Source of the DNA: Lachnospiraceae bacterium | GTDB lineage: Bacteria; Bacillota; Clostridia; Lachnospirales; Lachnospiraceae | Assembly (NCBI GenBank): GCA_017408025.1 | Contig: JAFQVJ010000044.1 | Coordinates: 92,657-156,656, forward strand | Length of the DNA stretch: 64,000 nucleotides | Direction: 5' to 3' | Shown: piece by piece, positions 17,340 to 25,539 of the stretch | Numbering within the stretch: position 1 is the first letter of the stretch | How the letters are laid out: each line of letters begins with the position of its first letter | Program-made: the position numbers and the translations under genes | Notes under the pieces: generated by a model | Told to the model about the DNA's origin: nothing | Seen by the model: only the letters and a program-made list of their open reading frames with translations | Databases searched by the model: none

Positions 17340-18035
17340 TTATCTATCTAAAATAGCATTTATAATTGAACTAATATGTATCTGCATTGTATCTAAACAA
17401 GGAACAGGAGTCACTTCATCATTTAACAAAAGCGGAAGCTCAGTACAACCTAAAACAATTGCTTCTATATCATTCTCTTTCTTCATTCGTGAGATTATGT
17501 GTTGAAAAGACAATAAAGTTTCTTCTTTTACAATTCCCAATTCTAACTCCGTGGAAATTTTTCCATTTATCAATTCCATCTCTTCTTCCAACGGAATAAC
17601 AACTTGAATCCCCTTTTTTACAAAAGGGGATTTGAAAAATTCACCTGTCATAGTAAAAATTGTACCCAATAAACCAATTTTCTTTAATCCTCTGCGTTTA
17701 GCTTCTTCAAAAGTTGCTTCAACAATACTAATCATCGGAATTGGAGATTTTTCTTGTAATCTATCAAATACAATATGAGGTGTATTTGCTGACAAGGCTG
17801 CAAAATCAGCACCGCTTTTAACCAAATTATTGATTGCATTCATCAGATATTCAGTTAATTCATCATACTTTTGTTCACTACATAATCGTAAAACATCAAA
17901 AACATTTATACTTTCAATTGACAATTCCGGAAATACTGATTGTCCTAAAATCTCTTGAACACCATATACAATATCGTGGTAATATGGAATCGTTGACTCT
18001 GGTCCCATACCACCAACTAAACCTAATTTTTTCAT
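17340..18035 (-). CDS. Aspartate/glutamate racemase family protein
   Basis: A 231-residue PLP-independent racemase of the Asp/Glu/hydantoin family. The N-terminus KKLGLVGGMGPESTIPYY is typical of aspartate racemases. The two catalytic cysteine positions should lie in the segments SANTPHIVF and VLGCTELPLLL. The second (GCTE) is present. In the first, the usual Cys of the xNT(P/A)H motif is not seen: the sequence reads ALSANTPH. One-cysteine members exist in this superfamily, and some act as isomerases or have other activities, so racemase activity is uncertain. The gene appears monocistronic, and it is more AT-rich in codon choice than its neighbours. Confidence 0.8.
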   Translation of the reverse strand: MKKLGLVGGMGPESTIPYYHDIVYGVQEILGQSVFPELSIESINVFDVLRLCSEQKYDELTEYLMNAINNLVKSGADFAALSANTPHIVFDRLQEKSPIPMISIVEATFEEAKRRGLKKIGLLGTIFTMTGEFFKSPFVKKGIQVVIPLEEEMELINGKISTELELGIVKEETLLSFQHIISRMKKENDIEAIVLGCTELPLLLNDEVTPVPCLDTMQIHISSIINAILDR

Positions 18036-18154
18036 AATAATCCTCCAATCTCAATCTATCGCTTAAGAGCCTTCCACTCATGACGTGTTATAGCATAAGC
18101 ATATGATATTTCATTCTTTTTGTAAATTTCAATATATTTTGTCTTGAGGATATA

Positions 18155-18850
18155 CTAACGTGAATTGGTATAATATTTCTTGTACACCTTGTACGAATAA
18201 ACACACACAATCACTCCCATACATAAAATAAAACCCAGCATTACCATTGTCGATGCAAAGCCGCCAATTATCAGCGTTTCAAATATTGTCAACACTCCAC
18301 AGACCATACATGCAGCACCACCAAACCTGTTACTCTTTGACCATGTAACATCATTGTGCAATGCCCACACAGTACCTACTCCCATTATGGAGTTTGGCTT
18401 TGCCTTAGGAAGCATATTTCCAAGAAATATCATAAATATCCCCAAAATGATATTTGTAACCTCGTCAAAATGAACAGACCACGTAGACGTCTCTCCTCCG
18501 CTTGAAGAATACGCCACAAATAGCAGAAGACACTGCATAACACTATACATAACCGCCATGCCAACAGCTACACAATATAAAAATTTCTCGTTATTTTCTG
18601 CTTCCTTTATAGCCTTATCATCAGTAAGACGTTTCTGCTTCTTTCTGTAGTGTCTCATAAGCAGCTTCCAGAACACTGTCATCACAATGATTATGCACGG
18701 AAATATGAAATTTTCATATTTTGAGCCCCATCTGTCTATTTCGCCTGACATATTATAGTGCATAGGCACCTTATCTGGCATAAATTTTAATGCTACAGCT
18801 GTTATAAACATTGGTAATAATGTTAGTCCCCACAAAATCTTATTTTTCAT
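18155..18850 (-). CDS. SdpI-like DUF1648 membrane protein
   Basis: A 231-residue membrane protein with about six transmembrane segments. The N-terminal DUF1648 signature is visible: LLPMFITAVALKFMPDKVPMHYNMSGEIDRWGSK. An SdpI-type C-terminal half follows, with LGNMLPKAKPNSIMGVGTVWALHND and W-KSNRFGG. In B. subtilis SdpI gives immunity to the SdpC toxin and sequesters the repressor SdpR. Here the gene overlaps the end of an ArsR-type regulator by 11 bases, the same two-gene arrangement. No sdpC-like toxin gene is visible nearby. ATG 18850 is well spaced from GGAGG. Confidence 0.85.
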   Translation of the reverse strand: MKNKILWGLTLLPMFITAVALKFMPDKVPMHYNMSGEIDRWGSKYENFIFPCIIIVMTVFWKLLMRHYRKKQKRLTDDKAIKEAENNEKFLYCVAVGMAVMYSVMQCLLLFVAYSSSGGETSTWSVHFDEVTNIILGIFMIFLGNMLPKAKPNSIMGVGTVWALHNDVTWSKSNRFGGAACMVCGVLTIFETLIIGGFASTMVMLGFILCMGVIVCVYSYKVYKKYYTNSR

Positions 18851-19115
18851 TACCCTTACCTCCAAACTGCTTCATCCACATAACCATCTCATCAAATATG
18901 GTCGTGTTCAGCTCATAATAAATGAAGTTCTTTTGCTTATACTCCATCACCATATCAGCCTTCTTCAATAGCTTTAAATGATATGACAGTGCTGCCGGTG
19001 TAATCTTTAGCTTTTCTGCTATCTCACCTGCACTCAGCCTGCCTTCCTTTAGCATCATCAGAATATCACGCCTCTGCGCATCCGATAATACCTTAAACGT
19101 ATCCGCCAGTCCCAT
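18840..19115 (-). CDS. ArsR-family transcriptional regulator (SdpR-like autorepressor)
   Basis: A 91-residue winged-helix repressor: MGLADTFKVLSDAQRRDILMM at the start, then the helix-turn-helix GEIAEKLKITPAALSYHLKLLKKADMV. No metal-binding cysteine pair is seen, so it is more like SdpR than a metal sensor. It is coupled to the SdpI-like gene by overlap. ATG 19115 follows GGTGAT; a start six codons upstream is less likely. Two 11-base direct repeats spaced by two helical turns lie between its promoter and start codon and are a good candidate operator, implying autoregulation. Confidence 0.88.
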   Translation of the reverse strand: MGLADTFKVLSDAQRRDILMMLKEGRLSAGEIAEKLKITPAALSYHLKLLKKADMVMEYKQKNFIYYELNTTIFDEMVMWMKQFGGKGNEK

Positions 19116-19136
19116 GTAATCACCTTTTACCATTTA

Positions 19137-19168
19137 TTTTCTTTAAACTATTTAAAATTTTCTTTAAA
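19137..19168 (-). promoter_or_regulatory. Candidate operator: two TTTTCTTTAAA direct repeats
   Basis: TTTTCTTTAAA occurs at 19137-19147 and again at 19158-19168, a 21-bp period. It lies between the -10 box at 19172 and the ArsR start codon, a position suited to repression. Confidence 0.5.
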
Positions 19169-19171
19169 TAC

Positions 19172-19199
19172 ATTATATATTACTTTTACAAAAAAACAA
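19172..19199 (-). promoter_or_regulatory. Promoter of the ArsR/SdpI-like operon
   Basis: Minus strand TTGTTT (19194-19199), 16-base spacer, perfect TATAAT (19172-19177). The -35 overlaps the outer end of the hairpin at 19194-19235. Confidence 0.55.
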
Positions 19200-19235
19200 G
19201 AGGTATTTAAAAATATTTTTAAATACCTCTTGTTT
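19194..19235 (-). terminator. Terminator downstream of the ABC-2 exporter operon
   Basis: A perfect 20-bp stem (19194-19213 with 19216-19235) surrounds a 2-base centre, so in practice a loop of 4-6 bases. The minus strand continues with TTTTTTTG. It lies 36 bases past the stop codon at 19272. Confidence 0.85.
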
Positions 19236-19271
19236 TATCTCTTCATCATCAATCATTGCAAACTATTTTTA

Positions 19272-20084
19272 TTAATTTCCTGAGCTCTTATAGTACTTCA
19301 CACTAAATCTCCAGAATCCATACGCTAACAAATACATTACCACACCTACAACTGGTGTCAAGTACATAAAAATCTCTGGGTACTGTTCCATATCTGGTTT
19401 TCTAAGTAAATACTGTGCTGGAAAATAATTGACAAACGCAAAAGGAACAACATATATCATTACCGCCTGTATTCCCTTGCTGAATATACTTATAGGATAA
19501 CCTGCGAATTCACGGGCATTAAAGTAAAATAGCTCCTTTATACTGCCAGTTTCTAACAGGTATATATTCAATGTGGCAAGGAATAAGAATATGGCTCCCT
19601 GAATCAGCACACCACCTATAATCGCAAATATATAATAAAGGATAGTTACAACGTCCCACTGTACCCCAACCTTACCAGCGGATATAATAAACAGCACTAT
19701 CCCAAGTCCACCATGTCCTATAGCAGCAAACCAGTCAGCATTACAGAATATAAGTTGAAATAATAGACCACGAGGTCTTAGAATAAATCGGTCAAAGCCG
19801 CCTGTTCTTACAGTGTGACCAAAATCCCTTAGTCCTGTAAAGAACAGAATCAATATTCCGTATGTAACGAATAGTAAGCTGAATAAAAAAAGCATCTCAT
19901 ATATATTCCAGCCATTCAATGAATCAAATTCTAGCAAGGTAAAATAGATTACAAATATACCTGTAGCCTCACGCAAGAATACTGCCAATGAGCGAAGCAC
20001 CGCATCCACCTTATACTGAAACCATGATTTCATAACATATTTTGTGTACACTCCTGCCAAGTGCATTGTATCATTCTTCATCAT
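19272..20084 (-). CDS. ABC-2 type permease subunit (second of a pair)
   Basis: A 270-residue integral membrane protein with six predicted transmembrane segments. The layout matches ABC-2 family permeases that work in pairs: a cytoplasmic N-terminus, TRGLRDFGHTVRTGGFDRFILRPRG as the large cytosolic coupling loop, a FFNAREFAGYPISIFSKG segment before the last helices, and VVPFAFVNYFPAQYLLRK, which is a strong family signature. It pairs with the permease at 20086 and the two ATPases upstream. The ATG pair at 20084 follows GGGAGG, one base after the previous stop codon. The substrate is unknown. Confidence 0.88.
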   Translation of the reverse strand: MMKNDTMHLAGVYTKYVMKSWFQYKVDAVLRSLAVFLREATGIFVIYFTLLEFDSLNGWNIYEMLFLFSLLFVTYGILILFFTGLRDFGHTVRTGGFDRFILRPRGLLFQLIFCNADWFAAIGHGGLGIVLFIISAGKVGVQWDVVTILYYIFAIIGGVLIQGAIFLFLATLNIYLLETGSIKELFYFNAREFAGYPISIFSKGIQAVMIYVVPFAFVNYFPAQYLLRKPDMEQYPEIFMYLTPVVGVVMYLLAYGFWRFSVKYYKSSGN

Positions 20085-20085
20085 C

Positions 20086-20874
20086 CTAACCTCCCTGCAC
20101 TACCAACTTCTTTTTGCCCTTTGCCCACAACAGATTGCCTATCATATAGATAATAACTATCCATATAAGCTGTATGAGACACTTATATGCAATCTGTCCA
20201 GATGAAAGCTGTCCCAGATAAATCTGCACCGGTGTAAAATAAATTGATGAAAATGGGGAAAACTCCACTATTCCACTCATCCAGTCAGGCATAAACCACA
20301 GTGGTATCATAGAACCAGACAACACATTTACGAATACATTCTTAATAGTCACTATACTCCACACATTTATAAGCCAGAAGGCTGACATCTGCACCACAAA
20401 GCTGATTGTCCACAACACACCATAGCCAAGAAGTGCACTGACTATAAATAGTATAAGCATAGATACGCTTGCAGGTGGCTCTATGCCCATTATGATAACA
20501 GATACTATGAGTGCTGGTACAAAATGATATAAAAGCTTAAAAAAAGCATTTCCCAGATTTTCCGCAATCATCCTGCCCTTAATGCTGACAGGCAACAGAA
20601 GCTCTGTGGCTATACTGCCATTTCCTATCTTGTCAGGAAGATAAAAATCATGTACATAAAATACTGCCTCAAGACCTATAGACAATATAAAGTTTGTCGT
20701 TACCATAGTCATGGTTATTCCTTCAACCTCTGTTCTACTACCATAAAGTGCTTTATATATTACCCAGAATATAAAGATTCTCACGATAGTATTGAGTATT
20801 CCCATAAAATGGTCGAAGCGGTAAGCACTTTTTAGCATAAAGCTCTTTTTTCCAAATGCAATATACGGCATCAT
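20086..20874 (-). CDS. ABC-2 type permease subunit (first of a pair)
   Basis: A 262-residue protein with six transmembrane segments, homologous in layout to the next gene. It has a coupling loop with DFYLPDKIGNGSIATELLLPVSIKGRMIAENLG and the late segment LSGSMIPLWFMPDWMSGIVEFSPFSSIYFTPVQIYLG, both characteristic of ABC-2 exporters with two permeases. The start follows GGAGG. It is tightly packed between the ATPase gene (2 bases) and the second permease (1 base). Confidence 0.88.
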   Translation of the reverse strand: MMPYIAFGKKSFMLKSAYRFDHFMGILNTIVRIFIFWVIYKALYGSRTEVEGITMTMVTTNFILSIGLEAVFYVHDFYLPDKIGNGSIATELLLPVSIKGRMIAENLGNAFFKLLYHFVPALIVSVIIMGIEPPASVSMLILFIVSALLGYGVLWTISFVVQMSAFWLINVWSIVTIKNVFVNVLSGSMIPLWFMPDWMSGIVEFSPFSSIYFTPVQIYLGQLSSGQIAYKCLIQLIWIVIIYMIGNLLWAKGKKKLVVQGG

Positions 20875-20876
20875 AC

Positions 20877-21881
20877 CTACACCTCCCCACTGTATATTTT
20901 TCCTATGATTCTCTCAATTTCTGGTTCAGACACATTGATATCCTTTACGCCATAATTCTGTAACAGATAATTCATAAGCTCATCTATCTGAACTTCTGTA
21001 TTTTCAAATATAAACTGCTTCTTTCTGCCACAAGCCTCATTAAGTTCTTTTATATCCACATTTTTCATAATATCTTTCATTGGCGATATATCATAATTTC
21101 TATCAAACTCCACCTCAACCTGTCTGGTAGTTCCATATTTTTCCTTTATGTTCTGTATAGAACCATCATAAACCTTAGAGCCCTTGTCGATAATAATAAG
21201 CCTGTTACAGGTCTTCTCTATATCCTGCATATCATGTGTTGTAAATATCATCGAGACCTTATCCTCTGCATTAAGTTTCTTTATAAAGCTCCTTATCTTC
21301 TCCTTTCCTACTACATCCACGCCGATGGTAGGCTCATCGAAAAATACTATTTTAGGCGAATGTAAAAGAGCTGCCACTATATCAGCTCTCATGCGCTGTC
21401 CTAAGGACAACTGGCGCACTGGTCTGTCTATAAACTCCCACATATCAAGCATGTCCATAAATCTGTCAAGATTTTTCTTATACATCTTCTCTGGTATACG
21501 GTATATAGCCTTTAACAGTTCAAAGCTGTCTATAACTGGTAAATCCCACTGTAGCTGAGACTTCTGTCCGAATACTACTCCTATACTGCCTACATAATCC
21601 TTTCTCTGCTTATATGGCACATATCCATTTACAGTTATCTCGCCACTGTCTGGATATAATATTCCTGACAACATCTTTATAGTAGTACTCTTTCCTGCTC
21701 CATTTGGTCCTATGAAGCCCACCATCTCTCCCTGCTCAATAGCAAAGCTTATGTCTTTTACTGCCTTCTTTTCCTCATATTTTGGTACAAATAAATTGGC
21801 AATTGTGCCTGGTATGCCTTTAGCTCTCTTGCTTACCTTAAATGACTTACTTACATTTTTCACTTCAATAAAACTGCTCAT
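20877..21881 (-). CDS. ABC-2 exporter ATPase
   Basis: A 334-residue ATPase. Walker A GPNGAGKST (about residue 57), signature LSLGQRMRADIVAAL, Walker B IVFFDEPTIGVD and the switch histidine FTTHDMQD are all intact. The C-terminal ~90 residues form the extra domain typical of ABC-2 drug/polymer exporter ATPases. It energises the two permeases downstream. Its start overlaps the previous ATPase gene by 17 bases. The N-terminal insertion FKVSKRAKGIPGTIANLFVPKYEEKKAVKD is typical of this subgroup. Confidence 0.92.
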   Translation of the reverse strand: MSSFIEVKNVSKSFKVSKRAKGIPGTIANLFVPKYEEKKAVKDISFAIEQGEMVGFIGPNGAGKSTTIKMLSGILYPDSGEITVNGYVPYKQRKDYVGSIGVVFGQKSQLQWDLPVIDSFELLKAIYRIPEKMYKKNLDRFMDMLDMWEFIDRPVRQLSLGQRMRADIVAALLHSPKIVFFDEPTIGVDVVGKEKIRSFIKKLNAEDKVSMIFTTHDMQDIEKTCNRLIIIDKGSKVYDGSIQNIKEKYGTTRQVEVEFDRNYDISPMKDIMKNVDIKELNEACGRKKQFIFENTEVQIDELMNYLLQNYGVKDINVSEPEIERIIGKIYSGEV

Positions 21882-22773
21882 CTGCTATCCCTCTCTCGAT
21901 TTTCATGATAACATCCGCCAGATTAGGCTTTTTTATACTAACCTCCTTTATAGAAGCTTTTGATAATATCACCTTTAGTATCTCAGCCGATGTAATTTGA
22001 TTGGAATTGTAGATTAGCTTTAATTTATCTCCATCTATGTGATAGCTTTTTACAGGTAAATCCTCTATATCAGGTATTCCTCCCTGCAATGTCAGCTGCA
22101 TGACGTCAACTGGCGCATATTTCCTGAAGAGTATGTCACTTCTACCGTAATAGCATATACGACCTTTATCAAGAATACATATTCTACTGCATACATCAGA
22201 AATGTCCGACATATCATGAGATGTAACTATGTTTGTAAGCCCTTTTGCCTCTCGTTCTTTTATAAGAGCCCTGATTGCCTCCTTGCCGTTCATATCAAGA
22301 CCTATGGTTGGCTCATCAAGAAGGAGAAGCCTTGGATTGTGTATAAGCGCAGCTCCTAGCTCTGCTCTTCTTCGCTGTCCCATAGAAAGATTTCCTATCT
22401 TCTCGTATTGAAACCCACCAAAGCCCAGTCGCTCTGATAACGTCTTATAAGACTTTTCAAAGAAAGACTCCTTTAGGCGATAAATTAGCTTCAAGCTATG
22501 AAAATTATTTACCACCGTTTCCTCTGTCTGCAATGAGGGAAGCTGTGCGAATAACACACCCAGTTCAGCTTCTCTTTTGCCAAGCATAGATACAGGCTCA
22601 TGATCCATAACATACACATTTCCCTTATCTGGTGCAAGCAGACCACATATAAGCTTAATAAAGGTTGTCTTTCCTGAACCAGTAGCACCGATAAGTCCAA
22701 CTGTTACTCCTTTAGGAATATGTACACACATATTTGCCAGTATGAATTTGTCTACATTTTCAAAACTAATCAT
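21865..22773 (-). CDS. Second ABC exporter ATPase
   Basis: A 302-residue ATPase with Walker A GATGSGKT (about residue 33), signature LSMGQRRRAELGAAL, Walker B LLLLDEPTIGLD and VTSHDMSD. It shares the extended C-terminal domain with the next gene. Two ATPases with two permeases suggests a heteromeric exporter, whereas this family usually has one ATPase; either may be the functional partner. The start ATG follows GAGGA. It is the first gene of the four-gene transporter unit. The LytTR/GHKL pair lies just upstream. Confidence 0.9.
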   Translation of the reverse strand: MISFENVDKFILANMCVHIPKGVTVGLIGATGSGKTTFIKLICGLLAPDKGNVYVMDHEPVSMLGKREAELGVLFAQLPSLQTEETVVNNFHSLKLIYRLKESFFEKSYKTLSERLGFGGFQYEKIGNLSMGQRRRAELGAALIHNPRLLLLDEPTIGLDMNGKEAIRALIKEREAKGLTNIVTSHDMSDISDVCSRICILDKGRICYYGRSDILFRKYAPVDVMQLTLQGGIPDIEDLPVKSYHIDGDKLKLIYNSNQITSAEILKVILSKASIKEVSIKKPNLADVIMKIERGIADEQFY

Positions 22774-22816
22774 CTTTTTTCCTCTTCTGATAAAGAGTTA
22801 ATTCCTCTCATAAATT

Positions 22817-22846
22817 AAACCCCTACATTTAATAATGCAAGGGTTT
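22817..22846 (-). terminator. Hairpin between the GHKL kinase and the exporter operon
   Basis: Minus strand AAACCC plus TGCATT pairs with AAATGTA plus GGGTTT, about 12-13 pairs with a G.T wobble. It lies 15 bases past the kinase stop codon. The following GGTTTAATTT is a weak T-tract, so it may be a partial terminator. Confidence 0.5.
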
Positions 22847-22860
22847 GGGATAAACTGCAC

Positions 22861-23592
22861 CTATGCTGGGATAAACACCTTCACACAGAAAAAATTATCC
22901 TCCTCATAAATGTCACACATACCATTAGAAGCTTCCACAATGGACCTTATGTTACCTATGCCCATACCATGATTATTCTTTTCTTCCTTGGTGGAATTCA
23001 AATGAGGATTAACCTGTAAAACTGAACTGTTAATCTTATTTTTTACACATATGGTCTCATAACCTCTCTGCTTTGATATTATAACCTGAATTTCTCTATT
23101 ACTATTTTCTTCCTGTAAGGACGCTTCTATGGCATTGTCCAGCATATTTGATAGTAATGCAGAAAAATCTATACTTGCAAGATTGTTAAACTGCAAATTT
23201 TCTATTTCTGCTTTTACGGCGATTCCACCACTTTTTGCCAGCTCAAGCTTTTCATTAATGATATGGCTCATAAGCGAATTGCCAGTCTCAATATAACTGT
23301 GCATAGCATTTAGCTTACCTAAAATATCAGATGTATATGCCTTTGCCTCCTCGTAATCCTCGCCATTAATATATGAAGCTATAACCATTAGATGATTCTT
23401 CATATCATGCTTTAACTGGCGCATTCTCTGATGCAGAGCACGTATCTCATTATCCTGCTTTCTAGTATGCTCTATATCCTCCTTCAGCATAGATAGTTGA
23501 TACTCCAATTCTGATTTTTCACCATAGACTTTCATATATTTTCTGTTAAGCTCGGCGTACTCTTCCTGAATTTTTCTCGTCTTTCCTATCAT
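22861..23592 (-). CDS. Cytoplasmic GHKL sensor kinase (AgrC-like catalytic half)
   Basis: A 243-residue kinase without transmembrane segments. The N-terminal ~70 residues form a coiled coil (heptad-rich, EEYAELNRKYMKVYGEKSELEYQ). The histidine-box region is MRQLKHDMKNHLMVIASYI with the phosphoacceptor His in LKHD. The ATPase part contains LLSNMLDNAIEA (N box) and HGMGIGNIRSIVEASNG (G box). This is the catalytic half of AgrC/VirS-type quorum-sensing kinases, but the membrane sensor part is absent, so the input must be cytosolic or come through a partner. It overlaps the response regulator stop by four bases. Confidence 0.9.
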   Translation of the reverse strand: MIGKTRKIQEEYAELNRKYMKVYGEKSELEYQLSMLKEDIEHTRKQDNEIRALHQRMRQLKHDMKNHLMVIASYINGEDYEEAKAYTSDILGKLNAMHSYIETGNSLMSHIINEKLELAKSGGIAVKAEIENLQFNNLASIDFSALLSNMLDNAIEASLQEENSNREIQVIISKQRGYETICVKNKINSSVLQVNPHLNSTKEEKNNHGMGIGNIRSIVEASNGMCDIYEEDNFFCVKVFIPA

Positions 23593-24275
23593 CGCATATA
23601 CCTCATAAGCTTATTCTTAGCTTCCTCCACATACGTTTTTCCTATAGGTAACGCTGTTCCATCTGTCAGCTGTGCCTCATCACCGCTAAAAATCCTTACC
23701 CCTAACTGATTTACAAGAAACCCCTTATGAATACGGATAAACCCTTGATGCCCCAAGGTATTCTCCACAGCTGTTACAGTACTCCTAAAGCGATATCGCC
23801 CATTGTCAGTGAATACTTTAAGATAATTACCATCTGCCTCAAAATATTTTATCTCAGATAAAGGCACTCTTATATCCTTTCCCTCTGTGCGGAAATTAAA
23901 ATATTTCGTGCTGCTCAAGGACTCCTTCACACAATCGTCCAAAACCTTCTTTATCTCATTACCAAAGTAATCCTTTCTTATAAATCCAAAAGGATGATAC
24001 TGAAAGCTCTCGTATACAAGCTCGTCATGGCTTGTAACAAATATTAACAATGGCTTTTTTTCCAGATTAACAAGCCATTTGGCAATATCCATCCCACTCA
24101 ACCCTGGCATATCTATATCCAAAAGAAGGATGTCACAGACAGCCTCCTTCAGCGACTTCACAAGCTCCATGCCAGATGTATATGTATTTACTTCGCAATT
24201 CTTCTGACACTGCTGTACCATTTGCTTCATATCTTCAAGTATTTTTTTCTCATCATCACACAGATATATCTTCAT
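23589..24275 (-). CDS. LytTR-family response regulator
   Basis: A 228-residue regulator. The receiver domain starts MKIYLCDDEKKILEDMK. The phosphoacceptor Asp lies in CDILLLDIDMPGLSG (about residue 55) and Lys in FIRKD. The C-terminal LytTR DNA-binding domain (about 130-228) has EIKYFEADGNYLKVFTDNGRYRFRSTVTAVE and FIRIHKGFLVN. LytTR regulators bind pairs of short direct repeats upstream of their targets. The partner kinase follows with a 4-base overlap. ATG 24275 matches the conserved receiver start. Likely targets are the flanking ABC operons. Confidence 0.93.
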   Translation of the reverse strand: MKIYLCDDEKKILEDMKQMVQQCQKNCEVNTYTSGMELVKSLKEAVCDILLLDIDMPGLSGMDIAKWLVNLEKKPLLIFVTSHDELVYESFQYHPFGFIRKDYFGNEIKKVLDDCVKESLSSTKYFNFRTEGKDIRVPLSEIKYFEADGNYLKVFTDNGRYRFRSTVTAVENTLGHQGFIRIHKGFLVNQLGVRIFSGDEAQLTDGTALPIGKTYVEEAKNKLMRYMR

Positions 24276-24401
24276 ATCCAATTCAGCTCCATTACACTTA
24301 TTACTAAATGTCCCACAATTCTTCAAAGAATTGTAATCTAATATTTAACTATCATACTAATAAACGGCACACATAGCAATATTTTATTTTTTTCCATAGC
24401 A

Positions 24402-24436
24402 AAATCAAGTCCTTCAATACATGAAGAACTTGATTT
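24402..24436 (-). terminator. Terminator of the FtsX-type ABC operon
   Basis: AAATCAAGT and CTTC pair with GAAG and ACTTGATTT around a 7-base loop, with two small mismatches. The minus strand continues GATTTTGC. It begins 9 bases past the stop codon at 24445. Confidence 0.7.
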
Positions 24437-24444
24437 AAATCTCT

Positions 24445-25539
24445 TTAATATTCACATATATCCGTTTTAAGCATCTGCCTGCATCTTGTGACAATGAGTG
24501 GCACAATTATTATCACATTGCAAAGTATCATGTAAAACAATGACGTTGAATTATAATATCTCAAATACTTTCCCTCTGGATACAACACCAGATTATTAAA
24601 TAGATATAATCCAACAAGAGTTACAGCTGTTCCTGCTGCAAGAGCTATAGCATCAAGCAACAACAGCTCCCCTGCTATCTTTCCAATAATACGTTTTCTT
24701 GATATTCCAATTGCGCGGTATACTGAAAACTCACATTCCCTTCGCTGATACATACCTATAAACGCTGCATTTATAGTTACTGCCAATATAATGGATAACA
24801 AAAGTGCTATAAATATATATATCAAATCAAATACCTCAAACTGACCTGCTATATCACTTGCTACACCATTATATACATAAACATCACGAGGATTATCCAA
24901 TCCCTTTTGAAGGCTGTATACATAATCATACAGCTCGTTCCCCTCTATACCATTGCCAATAAGTATAGCCATTGATGATACCTGGGTATCGTTATCTATA
25001 AAATATAAGGTATATCCATCCTCCTTTGTGACTGCATCCAGTGTAAATTCACTAAATATATTCCACTCATATTCTTTATCTACCTTATCTCCTATGGATA
25101 AAGCTCTATTCTTTGCGAATTTATCACTCATAATCATGCTTCCGCTTTTCAGATTATCATAGTCACACTCTATCCCTTTTAACTTACAGAAGCTTTTAAA
25201 ATCATCGACAGAACGAAATGTAAAGGCACATTGACCACTGCTAAAGCCCATAACTGTTTCCCAATTCAGACCATTGTACTGACCTAATTCAATAATTGTC
25301 ACTTTTCCACTTGAGGCAGCTTTATCAAGAAACTGTCGATATGCTGTAAAATCAGATGAATTTGCACCTACGCTGACTAATTTATCATAAGTATCAATAT
25401 GATATTGCCAGTTATCATATGGATTTGTTACATACAGACCACCAACATATACACCAAAGCTTAAGAAAATCATAAGTATAAGCAGCAGACTTCTCTTTCT
25501 ATTTTCCTTTACATAATATAATGCTGAAAATGGCTTCAT
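24445..25539 (-). CDS. FtsX-like ABC transporter permease
   Basis: A 364-residue permease of the FtsX/MacB type. There is one N-terminal transmembrane segment (about residues 16-36), a large extracellular domain (about 40-235) and three C-terminal helices (about 236-260, 285-310, 325-350). A cytosolic YQRRECEFSVYRAIGISRKRIIGKIAGELLLLDAIAL segment fits the conserved FtsX coupling motif. It pairs with the second FtsX-type permease at 26296 and the ATPase at 25536, whose stop overlaps this start by four bases. The extracellular domain has no recognised fold. The substrate is probably a lipid or an antimicrobial peptide, as in related systems. Confidence 0.87.
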   Translation of the reverse strand: MKPFSALYYVKENRKRSLLLILMIFLSFGVYVGGLYVTNPYDNWQYHIDTYDKLVSVGANSSDFTAYRQFLDKAASSGKVTIIELGQYNGLNWETVMGFSSGQCAFTFRSVDDFKSFCKLKGIECDYDNLKSGSMIMSDKFAKNRALSIGDKVDKEYEWNIFSEFTLDAVTKEDGYTLYFIDNDTQVSSMAILIGNGIEGNELYDYVYSLQKGLDNPRDVYVYNGVASDIAGQFEVFDLIYIFIALLLSIILAVTINAAFIGMYQRRECEFSVYRAIGISRKRIIGKIAGELLLLDAIALAAGTAVTLVGLYLFNNLVLYPEGKYLRYYNSTSLFYMILCNVIIIVPLIVTRCRQMLKTDICEY

